A DNA stretch of 64,000 nt from Anaerolinea sp. (lineage in GTDB: Bacteria; Chloroflexota; Anaerolineae; Anaerolineales; Anaerolineaceae). Of the stretch, positions 40,839 through 51,322 are shown piece after piece. The notes beneath the pieces are model-generated. The model saw only the letters and a program-made list of their open reading frames with translations. It was not told where the DNA came from and did not search any database. A program made the translations under genes and the position numbers. How positions within the stretch are numbered: position 1 is the first letter of the stretch; every line of letters begins with the position of its first letter. Location: assembly GCA_020725865.1 (NCBI GenBank), contig DYEC01000010.1:62001-126000 (forward strand), given 5' to 3'.

Positions 40839-41516
40839 TTAACAATCGGCCAGCAAAGCCTTAACCTGCTCTAATACCTCTTCGGCGGTAACTCCATCGG
40901 AATTGAGAATCACCGCATCGTCTGCCGGTCGTAGCGGAGCTACTTCACGAGTTGAGTCAATCTGGTCGCGTTTTTTCATTGAAGACAAAATACTTTGATA
41001 GGATATGTTCTCCCCACGTTGCTGCACCTCCAGATACCGGCGGCGGGCGCGCTCTTCTACGGAAGCATCTAGATAAATTTTCAAATCGGCTTCTGGCAAA
41101 ACAACAGTGCCAATATCTCGTCCTACCATGACCACCCGCCCCCGCTGACCAATCCGGCGCTGTTGAGCGGTCATTGCCCGGCGGACACCGGGATATGCCG
41201 AGACCTGCGACACATTCGCATCAACTTCCGGACAACGGATTTGCCAGGTTACATCTTCTCCATTCATCAACACATCATACTTTCTTCCGTCTTGCACAGA
41301 TGGCGGACGTACATCAATATCAATGCGCTCTGCCAGCCCCGTTACCATCGCTTCATCCAATGTATCCAATTCTCGCAACGCCGCCAAGGTAACAGCCCGA
41401 TACATGACGCCTGTATCGAAATATAAATACCCCAGAAAATCTGCTAATTTCTCAGCAAGCGTTGACTTTCCCGAGGCAGCCGGACCATCAATCGCTACAA
41501 TGCAAGGAATTCTCAT
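40839..41516 (-). CDS. cmk: Cytidylate kinase
   Basis: Phosphorylates CMP and dCMP with ATP in the cytoplasm. The 225-residue length is normal. The P-loop is 'VAIDGPAASGKSTLAEKLA', followed by 'LGYLYFDTGVMYRAVTLAAL', the CMP-binding 'RGRVVMVGRDIGTVVLPEAD', the lid 'LDASVEERARRRYLEVQQRG' and 'RDQIDSTREVAPLRPADDAV'. AAAGGATG lies before the ATG. It is 38 bases downstream of the large glycosyltransferase block and read in the same direction. Confidence 0.95.
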   Translation of the reverse strand: MRIPCIVAIDGPAASGKSTLAEKLADFLGYLYFDTGVMYRAVTLAALRELDTLDEAMVTGLAERIDIDVRPPSVQDGRKYDVLMNGEDVTWQIRCPEVDANVSQVSAYPGVRRAMTAQQRRIGQRGRVVMVGRDIGTVVLPEADLKIYLDASVEERARRRYLEVQQRGENISYQSILSSMKKRDQIDSTREVAPLRPADDAVILNSDGVTAEEVLEQVKALLADC

Positions 41517-41554
41517 ACCGAAACATCCTTTTTCTCCTAAACTCTATATCACCC

Positions 41555-43279
41555 TTATGGCACCCCGGCAGCACTTGCGCCGGGCATCAATGCACTTCTC
41601 ACCCACACAACTAGGTATTCTTTTCCCGAAGGAACATAACGAAACATCATCCACCGTAGCCAATCTGCAACGCCTAACAAATCCCATGCAGGGACCTCTT
41701 TCCAGACAAAATCCTGACCGGTGTAATCAACGCTAAACGCCGGTTGCAAATCGTCACGGGTAATTACCAGCGAAGGCGTTGCTTCAGGGGAAATTGCTTT
41801 GACGATTTTGACAGTGTTCATTTTCCTGAGTGCCCATTTCAGCGAGGGCGAATCAATATCAACCACATAAACATCTAGCTCCGTCCGCATACCCCTGGCA
41901 CGTTCGGCTGTGTCATACACTGTTTGAACAAGCAAGTCGTGGTCTGTTGGGTAGGCTGAGCTATGCCACAACTCAGCCGCTGGATTGCGTCCCAATCCTG
42001 CGCCATTCCAGAGGGCTGAAAAATTGTAAATCAGCAGAAGGCACATCATGCTGACAAGCAGCCCCACACCAGACTGCGCCCAAGACCAACCCCACGCAAC
42101 CAACACCGTAATTAACATGATCATTGCAAACGCTACAACAATACTGGCTCCAACCAGCCTTTTTTGATCATCTGTTAACCCTTGCAGATTGATCAAACGC
42201 CCCAAAGACATCCAGATAAACACCAGCAAAGTAAATACCGCTGCGCTCATCCCAAGAGCTGGGATCAGTTCCTTCCAACCCTCAAGCTCAACGCGCCGGC
42301 GAATCCAGTATGCTGCTTGCCTGACACCCAGCGCCCACAAAGGCGCCACAACAAAACCCAAATCCAGTACCTGGTGTGCCGGATAAATCGTGACAACAAA
42401 CAACGCAGCGATGACCGCTCGAGATAAAATAATATCCACCGTTGTTCTGGTTTTCCATAAACCCCGTATTATTCCCCACATGCCAAGAAAAACAGCCAGA
42501 GGTTCATACACTAACCAAGCCATCCAAATAAATTCCATCCCCACTCTCAAGGGACCTGCCCATCCAGTAAGGAACTCAACCAACCCCCCCGTGACACCAT
42601 TCAAACCTGCCGGCGTCTGAAAGAAAAGCGTCCCGCCAAATAACAGCATGAGCACCAGTGCCAATAATGCCTTGCGCCAGCTGAATTCATTTTCAGGTAA
42701 TGCCATACCGGGCGCATCGGATTTATAACTCTGAAATGCCTTTTCCCAGATAAATACTAAAACCCCAATTAGCACACCCATCCAGACGCGTGGTCCACTC
42801 AACAACGCCCAGCCTGCGGCAATACCTGTTGCAACCGAATACCCGCTCAGCCAGAAACCACCCGCTAGAAGTAGACATACCAGAGCCATCCCAGAACCAT
42901 CAATAAACCGCGAGTTTGCCACCAAGGTCGGGGAAAGTGCCAGAGCAAAAGCCAGGAGAATAGCCTCGAAATGACCTAGATAACGGCGGTAAAAATAAGG
43001 CGCCAACGCCGCCAATGCGCCGATCAGCGCTGGTAGAATTCTGGCAAGCCAGTTACTCGCCTCGAACAAATAAAATAACAACCCTGTCCAAAGCACATAA
43101 CCCGGAAAATTTCCAACAGTTTGCAGACTGCCTGTTGCCAGTTCCAGTGCCTTCAAACTCCAAACCGCCTCACCATCAGACAAGGGAACCACACCCAATT
43201 GCAGCACGCGTATCAGAACAGCAACCAATACCGCCAGACCATACAGACCTGCTTCAACATTCCACCAGTTTTTCTTCAT
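41555..43279 (-). CDS. GT39/Agl23-like polytopic glycosyltransferase
   Basis: A 574-residue protein with about twelve membrane segments. The first outer loop 'LGVVPLSDGEAVWSLKALEL' carries the acidic residues (Asp-Gly-Glu) that GT-C enzymes use to bind polyprenyl-phosphate sugar. 'SPTLVANSRFIDGSGMALVC' matches the 'SP-x-x-x-x-S-R' run of PMT/ArnT-like proteins. It should transfer sugar from a lipid carrier on the outer face of the membrane. It shares its layout with the neighbouring giant proteins and is the promoter-distal member of their set. Substrate unknown. Confidence 0.75.
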   Translation of the reverse strand: MKKNWWNVEAGLYGLAVLVAVLIRVLQLGVVPLSDGEAVWSLKALELATGSLQTVGNFPGYVLWTGLLFYLFEASNWLARILPALIGALAALAPYFYRRYLGHFEAILLAFALALSPTLVANSRFIDGSGMALVCLLLAGGFWLSGYSVATGIAAGWALLSGPRVWMGVLIGVLVFIWEKAFQSYKSDAPGMALPENEFSWRKALLALVLMLLFGGTLFFQTPAGLNGVTGGLVEFLTGWAGPLRVGMEFIWMAWLVYEPLAVFLGMWGIIRGLWKTRTTVDIILSRAVIAALFVVTIYPAHQVLDLGFVVAPLWALGVRQAAYWIRRRVELEGWKELIPALGMSAAVFTLLVFIWMSLGRLINLQGLTDDQKRLVGASIVVAFAMIMLITVLVAWGWSWAQSGVGLLVSMMCLLLIYNFSALWNGAGLGRNPAAELWHSSAYPTDHDLLVQTVYDTAERARGMRTELDVYVVDIDSPSLKWALRKMNTVKIVKAISPEATPSLVITRDDLQPAFSVDYTGQDFVWKEVPAWDLLGVADWLRWMMFRYVPSGKEYLVVWVRSALMPGASAAGVP

Positions 43280-43314
43280 TTTTCACCTCTGAGGTTTCTG
43301 CCAGAACTCGAGTG

Positions 43315-45906
43315 CTAACCCTCAGGTACGAGATAAATGACAACAGAATCATTTGCAAACACCGCTTTCAAATGCTCGCGGAACTTCGTCTCGTTTACCC
43401 GGTACGTATTTCTTTCAAAAGTGCCGATATAAATATACCGGATGTTATAGCGCTCAATAATCATTTTCGCCTCCGCCCAGTTCGGCGTGCGGTACAACAG
43501 GCGAATATCCTCCTCGCGCGAACCCATCTCTTTGGCGCCACCGCGCCACTGACTTTCATGTCCTGGCCAGCCAAGCACTGTAGGCAACCCGGTATAGGTG
43601 GAAACACGGGCAAAGCCGCTGTAGCTACCGCCGATTGCCTCTGCGACAACTCCCGGCGATTGTTGCTGTAACCAGCGAATAGCAGACATTTCATCCGGCA
43701 TACCGCGCTCAAGATATGCCGCACCATCTAATGTTGGCTGTCCTGCTTTTAATTCCTGCATTCGCATTTGAATACCAAAAATCGGATAAGCTAGAGCCAT
43801 CAGCAATAATAGTGACCATCCGACGCCAAAAACCCCCTTGGAAAATTTTTTCAAACCACGCCACAAAACAACCGACGAATATGAGGCAGCAATTGCCCAT
43901 AAAATCCACGCCTGAAAATAAAACTTGAATATTGTATTCATCCGCCAGCCAAACTGATCGCGCAGATAAACAAACTCCGGCGCCAGTGCCAACCCTGCAC
44001 CTACCAGAACCAGCAGCAAAACAAATACGCTTTGCGGGGGCATGTCTTCATTTGATCCAGACTGCCTTCTATCTTCCTCAAGCGCTCTCCGCTGCCCACG
44101 GGAAAGCAACCCCCAAACCAGTACTAGTAACGCCAGTAAAGTGAGCCATGTTCCAGGCATTGCCAACCGACGGGCAAATGCCATTCCAACCAGTAAAGAA
44201 GCAGAAGTCGCTCCCTGCACCGAAAGATAAAGATTACCGGTCAGCAACATCAGTTCAGCGAACCTTGCCAGAGGTGTCCCGTCCCCAGCAGATAAAAGCA
44301 GCAAATTGCCCCAATTTGCCAGATTCGCCGCTATCCATCCCAATAAGAATGACAGCCCCCATAAGCCAAAGACAGAGATACTGGCAAACTTTAGCCCTGT
44401 GCGCAGTATCGAACGCACCTCGCCGCCACACAGCAAAATCCATACCAGCCAGACAAAAATCGGTAGCAGGAGCGGCGCAAACATCAGCCAGAAATGTATC
44501 CCGCGAGTAAAGAAAATTAAACTCGGGATGATACCTCCCGCCTGAGAACGAAAGCCAACGTAAAAAGGAAAATATAAAATTACGCCTGCCAGCGCCAGTA
44601 CAAAAAACATTTCCAGGAAGTCTACAATCCGCCGGTTTGCCCAACCATACTGGCGGTAGAGCAGAAAGACATATACACTGCAAAACAGGGCAATGTAGAT
44701 TGGAAAATCCCATGTGTTCAGAAAAGCCAAACCACCCAGAGCAATGGCTGTGATCCAGAAATCGCTCGTCCGCATCCATCGTGCCAAATGGACTTCACCC
44801 CAGTCCACTTCTTGATTGGCAAACCAACGGCGGACACCTCCGACCAGATTCACTTTAGATAAACCCTGCCGAAGGTGCAAATAGTAGAAATTCATTGCCA
44901 TCCCAATTGCGAGCAAGGCGAAAGGCATCGCCAGCACGTGGGGGTGCAAATCTGCGAGAAGATAAGAAAAGAAAGGAAACTCATCAATGATTTCCTTGCT
45001 GTTTTTTGCCAGATCATAATCCTGAAGAATGCGTGAAGCCCGCCACCACCAGAAACCGGCAATCCGTTCCGGCACCCATGAGAAAGGTTCTGTCGGTGGG
45101 CTTACCAGTTCCTGCACATCCAACCATTTCCAGAAGGTAGACTGCCATGAACCATCTGCCACTTTCTGCCAGAATATTCCCCGCGCATGCAACATCTCCA
45201 GAAATCCCTCTAGATTGCCGACAATTAGCACAAAAAACGGAGCCAGCCATGCCCATAACGAGGAAGGACGCTTTTGATCGCTATTATTAAAGGCAATTAG
45301 ATTATATAAAACACCATAAGCCGCCAGCGCAGTTAGGGCGAACCACAATGCAGAAGCCAGATTAAAAGCCACACTGCCTGCCACACCGCTCAAACGCGCC
45401 AGCATAGCAACCATGATATAACCGAAGTAATAGTAAGAAATTGCATAACCAGACAGCCATGGATCATGCGGCGGAAAGGTTGGGGAATGTAAGATCGCGT
45501 TAATGAACGCTAATTCCATAGGTTTCTCTGTGCCAACAATTGCCGGATTAGCTGAACGAATCAATGCCCAAAAAGCAAAGAAGATCAGGAAAAGAAGCTC
45601 ACCTGCAGAAATCACTCCTCTTCGCCGAATCACCCATATCTTGAATTCCTCCAAACCAATTTTTTTCAGTGACCAGACACCCCACCCTGCCAGCACTAAC
45701 AACGCAAAAACCACTCCACCAGTATCATTTTGAATCACCTGCAGGGACGCCAGCAGCCAAAAAACGTACCCCCAAATCAACATTCCAAACGGGCGCGCTA
45801 GCGCATAACCACGATCTGGTAAGCCGCGGAATATTCGATAGGCAACTGGCAGCGCCAGCAGTCCAACAAGGGTAAGGAGCACATACCAGGTAAGAAAAGC
45901 AATCAT
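43315..45906 (-). CDS. DUF2298 / Chlor_Arch_YYY membrane protein
   Basis: An 863-residue, very hydrophobic protein with about fifteen membrane segments. The domain takes its name from a Tyr-Tyr-Tyr motif, here 'YAISYYYFGYIMVAMLARLS'. It also has 'EFPFFSYLLADLHPHVLAMP', with the Asp-x-His pair in a loop as in GT-C active sites, and 'FLNTWDFPIYIALFC'. The C-terminal soluble part ends 'YIYIGTFERNTYRVNETKFR'. The family is found in Chloroflexota and some archaea and is presumed to be a glycosyltransferase or to act in export of surface glycans; direct evidence is lacking as far as I know. Only four bases separate it from the upstream fusion gene, so they are co-translated. Confidence 0.85.
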   Translation of the reverse strand: MIAFLTWYVLLTLVGLLALPVAYRIFRGLPDRGYALARPFGMLIWGYVFWLLASLQVIQNDTGGVVFALLVLAGWGVWSLKKIGLEEFKIWVIRRRGVISAGELLFLIFFAFWALIRSANPAIVGTEKPMELAFINAILHSPTFPPHDPWLSGYAISYYYFGYIMVAMLARLSGVAGSVAFNLASALWFALTALAAYGVLYNLIAFNNSDQKRPSSLWAWLAPFFVLIVGNLEGFLEMLHARGIFWQKVADGSWQSTFWKWLDVQELVSPPTEPFSWVPERIAGFWWWRASRILQDYDLAKNSKEIIDEFPFFSYLLADLHPHVLAMPFALLAIGMAMNFYYLHLRQGLSKVNLVGGVRRWFANQEVDWGEVHLARWMRTSDFWITAIALGGLAFLNTWDFPIYIALFCSVYVFLLYRQYGWANRRIVDFLEMFFVLALAGVILYFPFYVGFRSQAGGIIPSLIFFTRGIHFWLMFAPLLLPIFVWLVWILLCGGEVRSILRTGLKFASISVFGLWGLSFLLGWIAANLANWGNLLLLSAGDGTPLARFAELMLLTGNLYLSVQGATSASLLVGMAFARRLAMPGTWLTLLALLVLVWGLLSRGQRRALEEDRRQSGSNEDMPPQSVFVLLLVLVGAGLALAPEFVYLRDQFGWRMNTIFKFYFQAWILWAIAASYSSVVLWRGLKKFSKGVFGVGWSLLLLMALAYPIFGIQMRMQELKAGQPTLDGAAYLERGMPDEMSAIRWLQQQSPGVVAEAIGGSYSGFARVSTYTGLPTVLGWPGHESQWRGGAKEMGSREEDIRLLYRTPNWAEAKMIIERYNIRYIYIGTFERNTYRVNETKFREHLKAVFANDSVVIYLVPEG

Positions 45907-45910
45907 GGCT

Positions 45911-48900
45911 TCATTCCTGTTCGCTTGATGGCTGGATTACTTCGTAAATGGCTGTATCACCATCACGGTAAACCGTTTTCCAATAAATACCGTCATACTC
46001 TTCAAACTTTGCCAGACCCTGCACATTATAATTGGCGCGTTCCAACTTTCCCACAATGATATAACGGACATCATAGGTTCTCAAAAACTTAACGGCTTCA
46101 TTGGGGTCAGCTGTATTGTAAAACCAGCCAATGGCATCCACTCGATCTGTTACGCGGGTGGAAGGTAAGATAGCACGCTGTTGTCGCTGATGCCAGTTCC
46201 AGCCGACCACTCCAGGCAACCCCGTGTAAATAGTAAAACGGCTACCCCAGCGGTACTCTGGAGTATTCCCCTCTACAATCACTGGCGAACCCTTTATATT
46301 TTCCTGCACCCAGCGTATCGCGCGGTAATCTTCTGCCAGGGTATATTCGTTGCCGACATCATTGTAGGAAGCATATTGCATGAAAGCCATGCCATCCAAC
46401 GTATGCGGTGCCAAGTCAGTCATTCGGTCTGTAATTTTATCCATCCCGCCAAATAACGGAAACAGTGCGGCACCAAAAATCAATCCGGTTAATACCGCCG
46501 TCCAGCCGCGCCGCCATCCCGAAGACCATTGTCGCTCAACCGCTGGATACAGCCAGATCAGTGCCGAACCTGCAGAAATCGCCAACAATGTCCATGCCTG
46601 CAAATAAAACTTGAATACTGTATTCATACGTCCAATATCGCCGCGCAGAACCACCACCTCAACCGCGAGTGTCAGCGTCAGAGCAGAACCAGTCATAAAC
46701 AAAACCGCGCGTTTGGCATCTGATTGACCGGGGCGCAAAATCAGAATCGCGCTCCATGCCGCCAGCGGTAAAACCAGCCAACCGATCTGAACCCCCCAGA
46801 ACAGCAGCGCGAAAACAAACACCAGCAACAATAATAAAAGACTGAAAATCAAACCCCGCCATTTGCGAAGTTTATTCAATGCCGATACCGGCGTCTTTGC
46901 CATCCAATCAACTGTCTCGTCAAACATCCACGAGACAATGATAAACAGGAACAACCCCCAGTGAGTAATATAAGACCAGAACGGCGTATGGTCGCCCTTC
47001 CACAAATCAACCGCATTGTATCCCTGCCCATACCAACGGGCATAAGGGTAATAAAGTAAAAATGCCAGCCCGATCAGCATCAGCGAGGAGATAAGCGCAA
47101 CCAGTAAAAATCTGGAAACCTGTGGTAACCGATTAATAAAACCATGCTTCACATGGGCATATTTTCCAGCTACATAAAATAAGGCAACAACTGCCAGCAC
47201 CAGATAGGTTGGTAAATCCCATGTATTTGTCGGTCGCAATGAACCGATAACCAGACCGCCAAACAAAAGGCTGATACTAAAATGTAGCCATGGATAGCGC
47301 CCATTCTCCACTCCCCAATTCCAGCGTCCCCGCAGCAAGGAGAAAATCCACACAAGCGCCATCACCGTCAGCGGCAATGCAAATAGATGAGCATGAGGGT
47401 CAGCATAAAGGAAGGTGAAAAACGGAAATTCGGTTATCGGTTCACCGGGAATGGCGCGGCTGGGAATCCAGTACCAATCGCCGGGCGCAAAAGGCAAATG
47501 TGGATTTCCAACAAACTTACCCAGTCCCTGAAACGTCCACATCCATCGCTGGAAAAATGTTCCCTCTTCAATGGGAATCGGAGCAACCAACCGCTGTAAC
47601 CCATGCCAGATCATGCGTACAGTGCCAAGGTTTCCCAAAATCAACAAACCAATGGATGTGGTTAAACCACCCGCAAGACACTTAGGGTTAAGATGCTCAT
47701 CCGTCGGTGTATCATGTTCGTTCTTGTGGGTGCTGGCTAGCAAATTCCAGCCCGCGGAAAATGCACCAACCCCCAGCAGGCTGAACAATGTAGGTAAAAA
47801 CAGATTATAGGCAATGGAAGGCACGATACCTAAAGCCTTGATCGGGATTCCCACCAGCACAAAACCGAAATAATAATAGTTCAGGTATCCCCCAGCAAAC
47901 CAAGGATCATAAGGCGGGAAAACTGTGCTTTTGATGATTGCATTCAGGTAAGAGAAATCCATTGGTTTTTCGCCGCCCTTATAAGGATGCCACAAATCCG
48001 GATTGCCCAAACGAATCAGCAAAAACAACAGGAAGAACGCAAGAGCAATCCCCTCGATAAAGAGATAATAATTCTTTCTTTTACGAACCTCGCTCAGGAT
48101 CGTTTTCTTTTGAATCATGAACAACCCGACATTCAAAAGAAACAGTAAAACAAAAACGCTCCAGATCATCCCCCTTGTCACCGGAATCCGCAGCGAACCC
48201 GCCAGCCATGTGAGATAAGCGAGAAGTAACATCCCCGCCATGCGGCTGAGCGGATAGCCTTTATCTTCCACCCCGCTGAAAGCGATTCGCACCAATGGGT
48301 AAACTGACCATCCCAGCAGAGTTATTGCAAGATACCATAATATAGCCGCAAGAATCGGATAACGGTTATACAGCGTTTGATAATCAAACAATTCTGACCA
48401 TGTGCCGCCCTGACGCTGGATGTGCAGTAAATCTTTTGGGAGCATCAGGTCGTTCTTTTCAAGCGCAGGGTCTGAATAAGCCGCCGCTTTGCGAGGAGTC
48501 AAATGAACCACCCGAGATAAATCCACCTTACCCAAAATTTCCTTTGCTTTGTGTGGGTCATATTCAGACTGCTTCTTGAAAATAAATACCTTGGGATGAT
48601 CATATACCGTGAAGGCTTCTTCGGCAAATTGAGTGTTAAAGCGAATGTTTCCCAGATTGGGATAGGATTCAAAAACCTTGATTAACTCAAATCCCAGATT
48701 TCCCTGAAACATTCCCGGCTCTGCCACACGGTAACACCAAACAATATCTTTGTCCCCTGGACACCCCAACAAATTCCGATAATATGCGCTGGTTAAGGGG
48801 TACCGCTCGGGTACGCGCACCGTTGTCCCCCATTGACGATTTGAGCTGATAAATATGTAATCGGCTTGATCTAAGATGCTCAAAAAGCGGTTGAGTTTCT

Positions 48901-51310
48901 CTGTGTTGTCATCCCAGTACATCTCAAAGTTCAACTCGGTGCGGTAAACCCCCAACTCATAATCAAACGGGTTGTTATAGCCTGGTAAGCCCATTGGTAG
49001 TGGATCATCCCATGAAGACTCCAGCGCCTGTTTGTTCCCGTATACCCCAATTACACCATCCCCCTCTGCCAGCATTAACCGCAACGTATAGGTTTGATTT
49101 GCCTTCAACAAAACCGGTTTATCAAACTTGAACGTGTATTCCTCCCCGCGCGGGTCGTCCCTCATCATGAAGAAGCTGTTAACTTCAGCCTCACCCAAGA
49201 CCCTTTCTTCTGCTCCTTCTGCAATAGCCAATCGAAGGGTTTTTTGTTCCGGTGAATTTTCCCAATCCACAATATGCGGTATGTAAGCTTCGGTAAGCAA
49301 ACCGTCCGCCACTGCAGTAAACGGCAGGACAAAGTCCACTCCCTGCCGAACCGCCTGAACAGGCTCGGCAAGAGGCTGATGCATCACACCTGAAGGCGTC
49401 TGGATACCGATTGTTAACGGTCCTGCCAGTTCCAGCTCTTTACCCGTCTCCAGGCTAAAGCTAACCCGATAAATCTTACCCGCCTCAACATAGACAGGCT
49501 CTGTTATCTCAAGGGTATACGCAGTGCCTCGTTGGTCTTCTCTTTGGGTAAAATCATTAAGTAAAATTCCCCCACCTAAAATCTGTCCTTCATCCTCCTG
49601 TGGCATGACGATAAAAACCAGCGATTTGGGTTCCTGACTGAGCTGCGGGTCAACTACCCGGGTGAACTTCACATCAGTCAGTGCACCGCTTACCATCGGT
49701 CGGAAAACCATCCGAATAGGCTGGTCAGGGGTCAAAACCGCTTTTAACCGATAAGGCAAAGGTTGATTGAGTGCGCCTTCTGAAGTCTGCAAATGCAGAT
49801 TGATTGCGGCAGGCACGTTTTGATAAATCCAATAGCTGGCTTCCACACGGGTCACTGGACGCTGGTAGATTTGTGTGAAGGCATACGCCCAGAGGAATGT
49901 GGCAATGAGAACCACCGCACCTATCCCCCCCGCCAGAATGCGATACCAGTTTCGCGTAATCCAGCGTACACCCGTCTGCGTCAAGGTAATTGACCGAAAT
50001 TCCCAAAGTGTAAACACCACCCAGGCTGCTATAATCGCCAGGGTAGGATAGACAGGAAGTTGATAGCGCATACTGCGCGAAAAGTTCAGAGATTGCCAGA
50101 CAAAATAAACCGCCGTCCAGCCCCAAATCAAGGCATGTTTCTTCACCTCACCCTTCAATATCCGCCACCCCATCCAGAGAAACCCACCCCAGCCTAAAAG
50201 CCCTAACGGCAGTCCCAGTCCCCATAAAACCATATTTTCCCAGGCAAAGGTGATCGGGCGACGTGCCCACTGTAACGCCGGTGGAAAATCCACATCACCA
50301 TTGCTCTGCCTGCTCAGTTCAGCAAGATTATCCAGCCAGCGTTGATTGAGACCAACCCCAAAGAAACCCGGGCCTTTGAATGCATACGGCTGAAAAATCC
50401 GAAAAGCGATGAAACTAACCAATACCGCAAGGGCAAGATTGCGGATAATCAGTACAGACCACTGTTTTTGTTTATGCTCTGGCATTTGCAAGAACTGAAG
50501 ATAAGCCGCGGCCGGTAAAATCAGCGCCATAGGAACCGCACTAATTTTGCATGCGAGCGCCATTCCCAGCGCCAGTCCAAAACCTACAAATGGCAATGTA
50601 TTTTCCCACTCATCTTTAGCAAGCCGCCGCCATAAGGTTTTTGCCACTTCCACAGGCTGCTTTTCCTGTTGAACTGCGGTGAATTCAGTTCCCTGTTTCT
50701 CCTTGGTCAGGATGTGAATGGCAAAATAAACGCCTAGATACACAAAAAAGTTTGCAAAAGTATCTACAGTATAGTAATGTGAAAGCTGAATTTGCAAGAC
50801 AGCAAATGCCGAGAACGCTGCCGCCAGCAAACCAAGCCGTTTGCGTCGGTACAATCGGCTGGCAATCAGGTAAACCAGTAAAACCGTCAACAAGTCGAAT
50901 GCGGCAGAGGCAAAACGTCCCACCAAGTGAATCTGGTCATACCCTGTCTTATCCAGCACTTCTCCCAAAATGCGTACAAGGAATAATGGCAATGTGCCAT
51001 AGACATAAAAACCATAACCGCGGTTATGCGGGTTCAAGCTGGAATTCGCGGTATCAAAAAAACCATTGCCGCCCTGGGGGAAAGAGATGGCGGTCGAAAC
51101 CATTGTTAAAAAACGTTCATCTGGGTGCAGATGAAAATTGCCGTCCCAGTCCAATCCAATAAAACGAAAATACCCGCCTAATAGCAATACACCAATTAAT
51201 AAAATAGTAATTATCCATGAATCCTGATGCTTCCGCTTGGACCCTTGTTTTCCACGGGGATCGCCGGTATTAACATCGCGCAGACGGGTTTCTTCCATAT
51301 CCATATCCAT
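45911..51310 (-). CDS. Giant fusion: GT39 glycosyltransferase, tandem beta domains, YYY (DUF2298) domain
   Basis: At 1799 residues this is the largest gene here. Residues 40-500 are a PMT/GT39 membrane module with the acidic loop 'GNFHLHPDERFLTMV' and 'LSHYYTVDTFANFFVYLGVY'. Residues about 500-800 are soluble and contain two alike beta units, one with 'FTQREDQRGTAYTLEITEPV' and one with 'FMMRDDPRGEEYTFKFDKPV'. From about 1030 a second membrane module is of the YYY type ('GYLNYYYFGFVLVGIPIKAL', 'EFPFFTFLYADPHAHLFALP'). It looks like the 574- and 863-residue neighbours joined head to tail, so it may do two sugar-transfer steps. The start codes M-D-M-D-M; the next upstream gene stops 12 bases earlier. 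Confidence 0.85.
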   Translation of the reverse strand: MDMDMEETRLRDVNTGDPRGKQGSKRKHQDSWIITILLIGVLLLGGYFRFIGLDWDGNFHLHPDERFLTMVSTAISFPQGGNGFFDTANSSLNPHNRGYGFYVYGTLPLFLVRILGEVLDKTGYDQIHLVGRFASAAFDLLTVLLVYLIASRLYRRKRLGLLAAAFSAFAVLQIQLSHYYTVDTFANFFVYLGVYFAIHILTKEKQGTEFTAVQQEKQPVEVAKTLWRRLAKDEWENTLPFVGFGLALGMALACKISAVPMALILPAAAYLQFLQMPEHKQKQWSVLIIRNLALAVLVSFIAFRIFQPYAFKGPGFFGVGLNQRWLDNLAELSRQSNGDVDFPPALQWARRPITFAWENMVLWGLGLPLGLLGWGGFLWMGWRILKGEVKKHALIWGWTAVYFVWQSLNFSRSMRYQLPVYPTLAIIAAWVVFTLWEFRSITLTQTGVRWITRNWYRILAGGIGAVVLIATFLWAYAFTQIYQRPVTRVEASYWIYQNVPAAINLHLQTSEGALNQPLPYRLKAVLTPDQPIRMVFRPMVSGALTDVKFTRVVDPQLSQEPKSLVFIVMPQEDEGQILGGGILLNDFTQREDQRGTAYTLEITEPVYVEAGKIYRVSFSLETGKELELAGPLTIGIQTPSGVMHQPLAEPVQAVRQGVDFVLPFTAVADGLLTEAYIPHIVDWENSPEQKTLRLAIAEGAEERVLGEAEVNSFFMMRDDPRGEEYTFKFDKPVLLKANQTYTLRLMLAEGDGVIGVYGNKQALESSWDDPLPMGLPGYNNPFDYELGVYRTELNFEMYWDDNTEKLNRFLSILDQADYIFISSNRQWGTTVRVPERYPLTSAYYRNLLGCPGDKDIVWCYRVAEPGMFQGNLGFELIKVFESYPNLGNIRFNTQFAEEAFTVYDHPKVFIFKKQSEYDPHKAKEILGKVDLSRVVHLTPRKAAAYSDPALEKNDLMLPKDLLHIQRQGGTWSELFDYQTLYNRYPILAAILWYLAITLLGWSVYPLVRIAFSGVEDKGYPLSRMAGMLLLAYLTWLAGSLRIPVTRGMIWSVFVLLFLLNVGLFMIQKKTILSEVRKRKNYYLFIEGIALAFFLLFLLIRLGNPDLWHPYKGGEKPMDFSYLNAIIKSTVFPPYDPWFAGGYLNYYYFGFVLVGIPIKALGIVPSIAYNLFLPTLFSLLGVGAFSAGWNLLASTHKNEHDTPTDEHLNPKCLAGGLTTSIGLLILGNLGTVRMIWHGLQRLVAPIPIEEGTFFQRWMWTFQGLGKFVGNPHLPFAPGDWYWIPSRAIPGEPITEFPFFTFLYADPHAHLFALPLTVMALVWIFSLLRGRWNWGVENGRYPWLHFSISLLFGGLVIGSLRPTNTWDLPTYLVLAVVALFYVAGKYAHVKHGFINRLPQVSRFLLVALISSLMLIGLAFLLYYPYARWYGQGYNAVDLWKGDHTPFWSYITHWGLFLFIIVSWMFDETVDWMAKTPVSALNKLRKWRGLIFSLLLLLLVFVFALLFWGVQIGWLVLPLAAWSAILILRPGQSDAKRAVLFMTGSALTLTLAVEVVVLRGDIGRMNTVFKFYLQAWTLLAISAGSALIWLYPAVERQWSSGWRRGWTAVLTGLIFGAALFPLFGGMDKITDRMTDLAPHTLDGMAFMQYASYNDVGNEYTLAEDYRAIRWVQENIKGSPVIVEGNTPEYRWGSRFTIYTGLPGVVGWNWHQRQQRAILPSTRVTDRVDAIGWFYNTADPNEAVKFLRTYDVRYIIVGKLERANYNVQGLAKFEEYDGIYWKTVYRDGDTAIYEVIQPSSEQE

Positions 51311-51322
51311 TAATTTGTCAAC

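Noticed and set aside
43015-43671. Plus-strand ORF of 218 codons
   Set aside because: It spans the antisense of two membrane glycosyltransferase genes and has a low-complexity, non-protein-like composition.
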